From a virus, in IMG/VR virus record IMGVR_UViG_3300020172_000737, positions 1-27,907 of that record: a stretch of DNA of 27,907 bases. One strand, written 5' to 3'. Within the stretch, counting starts at the first letter, position 1. Every line of letters begins with the position of its first letter. Both the position numbers and the translations under genes were made by a program. A model generated the notes under the pieces. That model was not told where the DNA came from and did no database searches. It was given only the letters and a program-made list of their open reading frames with translations. Shown here one piece after another: positions 1 to 6,001 of this stretch.

Positions 1-905
1 GAATTGTCAAACTGGAACTCCAGCTTTTTAATTTCATCATCGTCCATGTCTCCTATGTCTTTATATTTTTTGTCTAAGCTAATAACAGTTACAAGATGAT
101 TTAGTTTTTCAACTAACTTATCTTTCATAATGCTACCAGCTTCATCGTTATCTGCAATTAGTACAACATTATTGAAGTACTTTTCTAACAGTCTGATCTG
201 AGATACAGACACATTAGCACCCAGCGTTGCAACTGCTGGAAAACCTACTTGATCCAAGCGGATTGCATCAAATGATGATTCCACTACATATACTATACTA
301 GAACTCTTGACTCTATGTAAGTTAAAAAGAACCTTACTTTTTGGAAGTCCTGGAGTATTTTTAAAATCTTTACCCTCAATAGTTCTTGCAACAAAACCAA
401 TGCACATTGAATCAGGCGAATGAATTGGAATAGTTACAGATCCTTGCTTTTCTGAATACCCAAGGTCAAACTTAATCACAGACTCTTTAGTAATCCTGCG
501 ACTGTTAAAATAGTTCATTGCCCTTGGTGCATCAAGAGCTTGCTTGTTTAATCTTTTAATTAGTAATTCATCATACTGTACAAAATCAGGTGGTGCATAT
601 AGCGCTTTGCCAACTATAGCCTGTATGTCTGACTGCTGCTCTTTACTTTTAATATAGCGAACAGTTTCAAAATACGATCTGCTTGATGTAAACATAATTA
701 GCTCAACAATATTTTTTGTTGTTTGACATCCAAAGCAAAAGAACAAACCACTATCTTTGGCTACCTCACCAGCAGGCGTTCTTGTATTATTGTGGTATGG
801 GCAGTAGATAATAAAGTCATTGCCAAACTCAGCCTCAATATCAAGTCCTGCACCATTGAGAACACGACGTATCTGCTCTTCTGTATAGATCTCTTTACTT
901 GCCAT
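1..905 (-). CDS. DnaG-type DNA primase, N-terminal 301 codons (partial, runs off window)
   Basis: Primase that would make RNA primers for phage DNA replication. My translation from the ATG at 905 begins MASKEIYTEEQIRRVL. A CHC2-type zinc finger is visible: C35, H38, C57 and C60 (CPYH and CFGC). A TOPRIM domain follows, with the catalytic glutamate in VYVVES near residue 208 and the acidic ADNDEAG motif near residues 250-256. These are the standard DnaG landmarks in the right order. The start overlaps the end of the helicase gene by 11 bases (the ATG opens a run that ends in the helicase TAA), so the two are probably translationally coupled and work together at the fork. The 3' end lies beyond position 1, so any C-terminal helicase-interaction region cannot be judged. 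The family call is firm; full length is unknown. Confidence 0.9.
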   Translation of the reverse strand, partial: MASKEIYTEEQIRRVLNGAGLDIEAEFGNDFIIYCPYHNNTRTPAGEVAKDSGLFFCFGCQTTKNIVELIMFTSSRSYFETVRYIKSKEQQSDIQAIVGKALYAPPDFVQYDELLIKRLNKQALDAPRAMNYFNSRRITKESVIKFDLGYSEKQGSVTIPIHSPDSMCIGFVARTIEGKDFKNTPGLPKSKVLFNLHRVKSSSIVYVVESSFDAIRLDQVGFPAVATLGANVSVSQIRLLEKYFNNVVLIADNDEAGSIMKDKLVEKLNHLVTVISLDKKYKDIGDMDDDEIKKLEFQFDN

Positions 906-2118
906 CTTCAAAATCCTTATAACGATAATATCCCTTGTCAAAGTCACACTGAACTAGGAAGTCTCCCATAAAACCATTACGGTTCTTTCTAAAAGCACAC
1001 TCAATAATGTCACTATTGCTAGCACGACCAAGTGCCATAACCCAGTCAGCATCATAAGCAATCTGTCTTGACCATGCTGTTTGTGCAAGGGTAGGAACAG
1101 TAGACATATCCTTCACATCATCAGGTGTGGCAGATGAGATAGCAATGATAGGAACTTCTTCACTAATAGCCATTAGCTTTAATTCACGAGAAAGGTTCTT
1201 CATCTTTACCGTTTCATTATCAGCCTTCTGGTTTGGGCTCATCAATTGAAGATAATCAACTACAACAAAGTCTGGCTTGTACTGATCAAGCTTTCCACGA
1301 ATTACTGACGGAGTTACTTCTCCTCCAGAATCATTAGATATGATATGGAATGGTGGGCGACCCTCAAGTTTGCTTGCATGCCACTTTTTCATCATGTCAA
1401 GCTCTATCTCACCATTGGACAGCTTTCTGTGTGACCAAAGCCCCTCACCCATAATAGTGAACACTCTGTTGCGAACTTCTGTCTCACTCATTTCAAGAGA
1501 AATAATTAATGGTGTTTTGCCTTGCTTCCATGCCTGTACAGCAAAGTACAAAGCCATCCATGACTTACCAATTCCAGGATAGGCAAGGAACACTCCAAGC
1601 TGCCCTGGCATAATTCCAGAAGGAAGATAGTTGTCAAACCCTGGCAATCCTGTTTTAATTCCACGCTGTCCAAGAGCCTGCTGCTCTTTAACATTTTCAA
1701 AATATGCAATAGCAGAATAAATATCTGTTGCATCAATATCACGGATAGAAGATGTGTTTTTCTTGAGTGCGGATGTTTTAGTAATTAAATCTTCAAGTGC
1801 TTGTCCGCCTTGACCACTTTGAACCTCAGTTGCAGCAGATCTTAGTATATCTTTAATACTATCATTTACATACTCAACCTTTAGCTCTTCAAGGTGATGC
1901 TTGGTTGCACCAACATCCTTGATAACCTCAAAGTCTCTAAACTTTTCTACTACTAGAGATGATGGTGGAACTGTTCCATTATTTTCAGCATAAAGGCGAA
2001 TGAAATTCCATACATCGTTATGTGTTCTTAGAAGTGTTTCTACATTAGCTTGTAGTAGTACATGGAGTTGTTTATCTTGCAATACCGCTGAAATTACTTT
2101 AGCCTCAGTATTATTCAT
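895..2118 (-). CDS. Replicative DNA helicase, DnaB/RecA-fold family
   Basis: Hexameric 5'-3' replicative helicase, acting with the adjacent primase. Of its 407 residues, the first 100 or so form a poorly conserved helical N-terminus. The RecA-like motor follows. Walker A is AYPGIGKS near residues 178-186. Walker B is FVVVDYLQL near 283-292. The C-terminal arginine-finger region, RKNRNGFMGDF near 375-385, matches the DnaB motif RKxRxG. It is a little shorter than the roughly 450-470 residues of bacterial DnaB, as is usual for phage versions. Its ATG overlaps the end of the preceding 102-residue gene by 8 bases, and its stop overlaps the primase start, giving a compact loader?-helicase-primase cassette. 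A recombinase of the RecA/KaiC type is less likely because the DYLQLM and RKNRNG motifs are specific to DnaB. Confidence 0.92.
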   Translation of the reverse strand: MNNTEAKVISAVLQDKQLHVLLQANVETLLRTHNDVWNFIRLYAENNGTVPPSSLVVEKFRDFEVIKDVGATKHHLEELKVEYVNDSIKDILRSAATEVQSGQGGQALEDLITKTSALKKNTSSIRDIDATDIYSAIAYFENVKEQQALGQRGIKTGLPGFDNYLPSGIMPGQLGVFLAYPGIGKSWMALYFAVQAWKQGKTPLIISLEMSETEVRNRVFTIMGEGLWSHRKLSNGEIELDMMKKWHASKLEGRPPFHIISNDSGGEVTPSVIRGKLDQYKPDFVVVDYLQLMSPNQKADNETVKMKNLSRELKLMAISEEVPIIAISSATPDDVKDMSTVPTLAQTAWSRQIAYDADWVMALGRASNSDIIECAFRKNRNGFMGDFLVQCDFDKGYYRYKDFEDGK

Positions 2119-2419
2119 TTAGCCACTCCCTTGCTTTAGCCCTGCGTTGTTGTCTCTCTTTTAGATCTTGCTCTACATCTAGTTTACCATTAAGAATTTT
2201 TTCTGCATTGTATGCAAAGTAATTCCAAGTTGGATCTTGTGCAACAGAAAAATAATACTCAAGTAAGTCATAGCATTGAGAAATACCGTATGACTCAATA
2301 AGACCATCTGAGGCCCACTGTTCAACATTTAAATTTAGAGATGGCTTTTGCTCATATCTTGCTGTATGCAATTTTGAGTATCTACTAAGCAAAGCCATTC
2401 GGTCTTTGCGCTCAGCCAT
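2111..2419 (-). CDS. Small helical protein upstream of helicase; possible helicase loader
   Basis: A 102-residue charged, mostly helical protein with no motif I can name. The centre (SLNLNVEQWASDGLIESYGIS, then CYDLLEYYFSV) reads like a compact helical domain. The C-terminus is strongly basic and glutamine-rich (LKERQQRRAKAREWL). No ATP-binding motif is present, so it is not a DnaC-type AAA+ loader. Its place, coupled to the helicase gene by an 8-base overlap and starting inside a TAATG junction with the preceding gene, suggests a partner of the helicase such as a small loader or replisome organiser. That role is inferred from position only; it could equally be an unrelated small protein. Confidence 0.6.
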   Translation of the reverse strand: MAERKDRMALLSRYSKLHTARYEQKPSLNLNVEQWASDGLIESYGISQCYDLLEYYFSVAQDPTWNYFAYNAEKILNGKLDVEQDLKERQQRRAKAREWLNE

Positions 2420-2625
2420 TACTCTGAGATTTCAGACTTTGCTTCTTGAATCTTCTCAGTTAATTTATCTTCTACAAACTTATATACACGCTCAAAAGCT
2501 TCGTTTGTAGTTTCTCCATCACGCTTACTATCTACGATACCCAAATCAAGTCTTAGCGACTGAAAGTTACCTAGATTAAGTGTGTAACCCAGTGTTACGT
2601 TTATCTTTGTTGAATCGTTTTCCAT
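2419..2625 (-). CDS. Small conserved-looking phage protein, function unknown
   Basis: A 68-residue acidic protein. The N-terminal half is probably beta-strand (INVTLGYTLNLGNFQSLRLDLGI) and the C-terminal half a helix rich in Glu and Lys (FERVYKFVEDKLTEKIQEAKSE). I recognise this two-part layout from uncharacterised small proteins of other phages but cannot assign a role. The ATG at 2625 follows a GGTGG-type ribosome site at a normal distance. The stop codon shares one base with the next ATG (TAATG at 2417-2421), so it is probably co-translated with the 102-residue protein and the helicase. A replication-accessory role such as nucleic acid binding is only a guess from context. Confidence 0.65.
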   Translation of the reverse strand: MENDSTKINVTLGYTLNLGNFQSLRLDLGIVDSKRDGETTNEAFERVYKFVEDKLTEKIQEAKSEISE

Positions 2626-2645
2626 TATCCACCCATTTCATAGTT

Positions 2646-3188
2646 TTAAATATTTTCTGACCAAACAGGTATAAACCTGCCATCTTCTGTCTTTGTATAT
2701 GTAAGTATACCGTCCCCCATACGCCGTGTCAACTCTTGCGTAGTAGGAGTCATATTATTTGTTATTAACTTGTCTTTTCTTGGTTGTCCAATATGTATTG
2801 ATGCAAGTATAGCACGAATCTCTCTTACATGTGATTCAGAGTAATAAGACCTAATTGTAAAACCTCTTTCACCATTAAGCTTTGCACCTATTGGTGGAGG
2901 AATAACTCCTCGTTTAATTAAACTTGGAATGTACTTTCTATGCCTATTGACAAGCTTAGCAGTTTCTGCTACACTGTATGCTCTTTCTCTGTTCTTTTTA
3001 AAGTCAGCAAGTAAGCATGTTTCTAAACGATCCTTAGTTATATTATAAAACGTAACCATTCCAGTTGAACGGGAGTTATGATATACCCTTACAAGATCAC
3101 CATTCAAAAACCATACTTTAACCTTACCTTTAATTACAGGTTCGTTATTGTATGCTTGGCTCTGAATTTTTCCTTTTGAAGTATCCAT
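2646..3188 (-). CDS. Helix-turn-helix DNA-binding protein, MerR-like
   Basis: A 180-residue probable DNA-binding protein. Residues about 88-115 (RAYSVAETAKLVNRHRKYIP, then SLIKRGVIPPP) look like a MerR/excisionase-type helix-turn-helix, with the typical 'sv.e.AkllNr....i..li..G.i' spacing. A short beta-rich N-terminus (GKVKVWFLNGDLVRVYHN) precedes it, and a basic region follows (HIGQPRKDKLITNN). The start at 3188 is backed by an AGAGGG ribosome site four bases upstream, so the 55-base overlap with the preceding zinc-ribbon gene looks real. It lies between the structural and replication blocks, a sensible place for a transcription switch protein. Target sites are unknown. It could alternatively act in replication origin recognition. 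Confidence 0.7.
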   Translation of the reverse strand: MDTSKGKIQSQAYNNEPVIKGKVKVWFLNGDLVRVYHNSRSTGMVTFYNITKDRLETCLLADFKKNRERAYSVAETAKLVNRHRKYIPSLIKRGVIPPPIGAKLNGERGFTIRSYYSESHVREIRAILASIHIGQPRKDKLITNNMTPTTQELTRRMGDGILTYTKTEDGRFIPVWSENI

Positions 3189-3325
3189 TGTCCCTCTTTT
3201 GTTGATCCAACTGGATGGTAAAATTTTCTATTACCACATGTAAGACAAGATGTTTCTATATGGTCAGTACTCGTATATTGTCTATCAACAAATACACGAC
3301 CATGACACTTGCTGCACTTTAACAT
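3134..3325 (-). CDS. Small zinc-ribbon protein
   Basis: A 63-residue basic protein with two CxxC knuckles (C4-C7 and C27-C30) spaced as in a zinc ribbon, followed by a basic tail (KEKFRAKHTITNL). Zinc ribbons of this size bind nucleic acid or proteins; this one has no further identifying feature. Its 3' end overlaps the downstream helix-turn-helix gene by 55 bases in another frame. Its ATG lies eight bases beyond the stop of the 43-residue gene. No clear Shine-Dalgarno precedes it, so translation may depend on the upstream reading frame. Together with the helix-turn-helix protein it may be a two-part regulatory unit, which is inference. Confidence 0.7.
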   Translation of the reverse strand: MLKCSKCHGRVFVDRQYTSTDHIETSCLTCGNRKFYHPVGSTKEGQWILQKEKFRAKHTITNL

Positions 3326-3332
3326 TAATTAA

Positions 3333-3464
3333 TTAGTCTTCTTTTTCCTCAGCAAGCAACGTGATGTCTGCTCTAAGAATAGCCATCTGCGTCTCATAGT
3401 GAGTCACAAGCTCGCCTATTCTTTGCTGTAATGCAGTTATTACAAGATCATGTTTTGTAGTCAT
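3333..3464 (-). CDS. Small 43-residue helical protein
   Basis: A short gene reading MTTKHDLVITALQQRIGELV and ending in a glutamate-rich tail (LLAEEKED). The spacing of hydrophobic residues (LVITALQQRIGELVTHYETQ) suggests one long amphipathic helix that could form a coiled coil. Support for a real gene is good: a strong AAAAGGGG ribosome site lies seven to eight bases before the ATG, an extended -10 promoter lies further upstream at 3490-3498, and the frame fills the otherwise empty gap between the glycosyltransferase and zinc-ribbon genes. It is the first gene of the regulatory and replication block. Function is unknown; similar short coiled-coil proteins are common in phage early regions. 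Confidence 0.75.
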   Translation of the reverse strand: MTTKHDLVITALQQRIGELVTHYETQMAILRADITLLAEEKED

Positions 3465-3489
3465 TATTTTCCCCTTTTGCCTTAGTATA

Positions 3490-3498
3490 AGTATATCA
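3490..3498 (-). promoter_or_regulatory. Extended -10 promoter for the regulatory/replication block
   Basis: On the minus strand this reads TGATATACT: TGn followed by a -10 hexamer (TATACT) and then TA. It is within the larger motif TATGnTAWACTTA shared with the sites at 5979 and 24013. No -35 box is evident about 17 bases upstream. It sits between the end of the glycosyltransferase gene and the ribosome site of the 43-residue gene, so it would launch transcription of everything from 3464 to 1. Confidence 0.55.
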
Positions 3499-3507
3499 TA
3501 TATAGGC

Positions 3508-5286
3508 TTATTGGCAGCTATCTACTATATCACCTGAAGCAAAATCAAGTCCCGCAAAAACTCCATATTGTGCAAGTGTTCTTTCTGTACCAAGAAGCAT
3601 TTCTCCTTGAGTTCCTTCAGTTAGTGTTTTATATATTAGGTCTTTAGATTTTTTATCTAACTCTTGAAACTCATTTGGATAGTCAACCCACAATAACTTA
3701 CGTTTATTAATTTCTACAGGCTTTTCATGATTATAGTAAAGATGGTACATGTATTGCTGATCTGGAACAACAATGTCAAAGCCATTGGTATAGGCTCTTG
3801 CTGCTAGCCATATTTCTTCACCATAGAAAGCTATGTCTGTATTAAATGGCAAAAATCCTCCAACTGTAAATATAGATCCACCAGACACAGACTTTACAAA
3901 TATGTTTCCATCTCCTACTCCGATTGCGGTTTGGCTTGGAATCCTAATAGATTTAAACTGTTCTGGATTTTCATGAAAACCTATGCTTGTTAGATTTTCT
4001 TTTACAATAACATCTGTTTCAATGTGACTTTCAGTTGATGACACGTACCAGTAATTTGCTGGATACATGGTTAGTAGTGGCTTATTAATGCCTTGAGCTT
4101 GATAATTAAGTATTGATTTTACTGCAATCTCATCCCATCCATCAACAAATCTAGAGTGTGAATCACATTGAAGATAGTAGTCTTCTCCATTGTAGAATTG
4201 ATGAGCAAGAGCTCTGCCTGATCCTAGACCAATATTTTTTGGAGCTTTACTTTCTGCATGCTTTACATTTGGTAAGTCGGGTATATTTATTTCTGACTCA
4301 TCTACATAAACTGTATGAACTCCAAAGTTGATGGTATAGTTACCCGAAGATTTTTCTATAGCATCCAATATTGTAGGTGTTACTTCTAGGTCTCTGTATG
4401 CTGCTATTTGTACAAATATGCTAGGCTTTATTTCGTTTTTATTTTCCAAAAACATGTTTAAACAGTAATCAGAAACCGTATTGTTGTTTAGTGGAACTAG
4501 CTCATCATACTTTCCATCTCTTGCTTCAAATTTTGAATAAATTCCCTCACCATGCCACTGGTGTATGTGATAAACTTCCATAATATCTTTATTAGAAAAA
4601 CAATTAGCATCAATCTTATCCGTAATGGACAACCTGTCTTTATCAAAATTGGAACAAATAACTATCTCTGTAGCAATAAGTGTTGATGTTCCAGCGTATA
4701 AAGATTTGCCCCATACTTCACTAATTGTTTTTCCATATTCAGAGTCAGGGCATAGGTGATAAAATATTTTTTTACATAAAAAATCAGACTCATCCATTAT
4801 TTTAATGATATCGTTAGTTGGTCCAAATAAAGTAGAGTTTATTGGAAACATTCTTTGATATTTTTCATAGTTAAACATTTTAGCTAACTCATATGTTTGC
4901 TCAACACATCTATCAGTTCCTGAATACCCACCCCATCCAAAGTATATCTTATCGTCAAATGTATGACTGTTTAAATACTTAGTTACAAAAACATCAGTAT
5001 CTGTTTTTATTAAATGTGTATATTCTTTAAGTATGTCTTGGTTTGACTTTATAAATTCTAAAGATTTTGCAAATTTATAAGACTCATAGTATTTATCTTT
5101 TGGTGCTGCATATTCATAAATAAGTACATTGTGTCTTTTTTTTATTTTATGAATAACCTCTGGCTCAACAAAAAGAACAAAAGTAAATCTGCTGTCTAGA
5201 TATTTACCACTTAGAGTAAATTGGTTTGCCTCATTTACAAAATGATCATACTCTCCAACAAGAGCTACGATTGCAATTTTTTCCAT
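3508..5286 (-). CDS. Two-domain glycosyltransferase; C-terminal half GT60-like polypeptide GlcNAc-transferase
   Basis: A predicted cytoplasmic sugar transferase of 592 residues with two GT-A-like halves. Residues 1-260 carry a DxD motif in IKTDTDVFVT (near 93). Residues about 275-592 match the Skp1-type GlcNAc family (CAZy GT60): IFVQIAAYRDLEVTPTILDA, then YYLQCDSHSRFVDGWD near 368-383 (the family's DSH metal and sugar-nucleotide motif), and YGEEIWLAARAYTNGFDIV near 485, ending in YHLYYNH. Known members attach GlcNAc to hydroxyproline of Skp1 or to threonine of trypanosome mucins. The gene starts inside a TAATG junction with the zinc-binding gene; I prefer this ATG to an in-frame GTG six bases earlier. 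Placed just after the tail-fibre genes, it probably decorates a virion protein. Host cell-wall modification is an alternative. Confidence 0.85.
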   Translation of the reverse strand: MEKIAIVALVGEYDHFVNEANQFTLSGKYLDSRFTFVLFVEPEVIHKIKKRHNVLIYEYAAPKDKYYESYKFAKSLEFIKSNQDILKEYTHLIKTDTDVFVTKYLNSHTFDDKIYFGWGGYSGTDRCVEQTYELAKMFNYEKYQRMFPINSTLFGPTNDIIKIMDESDFLCKKIFYHLCPDSEYGKTISEVWGKSLYAGTSTLIATEIVICSNFDKDRLSITDKIDANCFSNKDIMEVYHIHQWHGEGIYSKFEARDGKYDELVPLNNNTVSDYCLNMFLENKNEIKPSIFVQIAAYRDLEVTPTILDAIEKSSGNYTINFGVHTVYVDESEINIPDLPNVKHAESKAPKNIGLGSGRALAHQFYNGEDYYLQCDSHSRFVDGWDEIAVKSILNYQAQGINKPLLTMYPANYWYVSSTESHIETDVIVKENLTSIGFHENPEQFKSIRIPSQTAIGVGDGNIFVKSVSGGSIFTVGGFLPFNTDIAFYGEEIWLAARAYTNGFDIVVPDQQYMYHLYYNHEKPVEINKRKLLWVDYPNEFQELDKKSKDLIYKTLTEGTQGEMLLGTERTLAQYGVFAGLDFASGDIVDSCQ

Positions 5287-5513
5287 TACCACTTACCTAT
5301 TGGACATTTAGCTGCTTGAAGCTTTGTTTTAACTGCCATAAAACATCCACACTTTTTGCATTGTGTAGTTAATTTTATCAGTTCTGGACAAGAACTGCAT
5401 ATTGCTAATCTACTTTCAGATAGAGCTTCATCTTCTACTATCTTGTTAGAATCTAATAAATGCCAAGGCCTAGTTTCTCCTTGAGCCTTTTTCCATTCTT
5501 CCCACTTTGACAT
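5286..5513 (-). CDS. Six-cysteine zinc-binding small protein
   Basis: A 75-residue protein. Its C-terminal half has six cysteines: C39, C42, C52, C55, C57 and C70 (CSSCPEL, then CKKCGCFM, then KCPIGKW). The pattern is that of a small zinc-binding domain with a closing CPIGKW motif, which I recognise from many uncharacterised phage proteins near tail and structural genes. The N-terminus is tryptophan-rich and charged (MSKWEEWKKAQG). The ATG has an AGGGG ribosome site at good distance, and its stop overlaps the glycosyltransferase ATG (TAATG), so the two are probably made together. It may assist the enzyme or its substrate, but nothing in the sequence proves this. Confidence 0.75.
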   Translation of the reverse strand: MSKWEEWKKAQGETRPWHLLDSNKIVEDEALSESRLAICSSCPELIKLTTQCKKCGCFMAVKTKLQAAKCPIGKW

Positions 5514-5531
5514 ATTTATCCCCTTTTTTTG

Positions 5532-5957
5532 CTATTGATTAATTATGTTTTGGCCATCCCAAATATCACCAATATTTGCTGTCTGGCCTTCTGGAACTTT
5601 AATTATAGTTGTTTCTTCAGAAAATATTGCTTGTAGCTGATTGTCTTGTGCTGAATTAACTGCAGCAATAAATCCACCAATATGAATATTATTGCAAAGA
5701 TATCCATATGTATTAATTGCTTCCCAGTCTCTGTCTAGTGGTACTATAGATACTGTTCCTCCAGTAAACCCTGTACCGTCAAAAGTTGATCCAGGAGTTG
5801 CTGACCACTTATATGGTGTCGTAATCATCCCAATAATAGGAAGACCGCTCTCTAATCCATTAGTCAATATGTCTTGTTTTTCTTGATTAAATGAATATGA
5901 TAGCTCAGTCCAAACATCCCAAGTTCCTTGGCTATTTTTTACTACGCAAGCATACAT
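5532..5957 (-). CDS. Probable small tail-associated protein
   Basis: A 141-residue protein with no named domain. It starts MYACVVKNSQGTWDVWTELS and is rich in aromatic and glycine residues. It ends IKVPEGQTANIGDIWDGQNI, which resembles the 'IGD.YDG..F' ending of many small tail-fibre-associated and fibre-assembly proteins. The start at 5957 is fixed by a clear AAAGGAG site about six bases upstream. It is the first gene after the 921-residue fibre and follows its own extended -10 promoter candidate (5979-5987), so it may head a unit with the zinc-binding and glycosyltransferase genes. Possible roles are fibre chaperone, tip protein or decoration protein; none is proven. Confidence 0.6.
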   Translation of the reverse strand: MYACVVKNSQGTWDVWTELSYSFNQEKQDILTNGLESGLPIIGMITTPYKWSATPGSTFDGTGFTGGTVSIVPLDRDWEAINTYGYLCNNIHIGGFIAAVNSAQDNQLQAIFSEETTIIKVPEGQTANIGDIWDGQNIINQ

Positions 5958-5978
5958 TATTTCTCCTTTTGATATCTA

Positions 5979-5987
5979 AGTTTAGCA
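5979..5987 (-). promoter_or_regulatory. Extended -10 promoter ahead of the 141-residue and glycosyltransferase genes
   Basis: Minus strand reads TGCTAAACT inside TATGCTAAACTTA, nearly the same 13 bases as the site at 24013 (TATGATAAACTTA) and close to that at 3490. It lies in the 44-base gap between the fibre stop and the AAAGGAG ribosome site of the 141-residue gene. No -35 box is recognisable. Its hexamer is weaker than TATAAT, so support comes from the repeated motif and the location. Confidence 0.45.
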
Positions 5988-6001
5988 TATTTGAATTCAT
6001 C

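Noticed and set aside
723-971. Open frame on the plus strand
   Set aside because: Lies antisense to the primase start and the helicase end, has no ribosome site, and its product shows no domain. All confirmed genes are on the minus strand.
3479-3507. Imperfect inverted repeat with GCCT/AGGC ends after the glycosyltransferase gene
   Set aside because: The stem has bulges and no T-run follows on either strand, so it is a poor terminator. It overlaps the promoter at 3490 and could be an operator, but the evidence is too thin.
5286-5292. GTG at 5292 as start of the glycosyltransferase
   Set aside because: The ATG at 5286 forms the TAATG junction used throughout this phage and directly precedes the conserved EKIAIVALVG strand.
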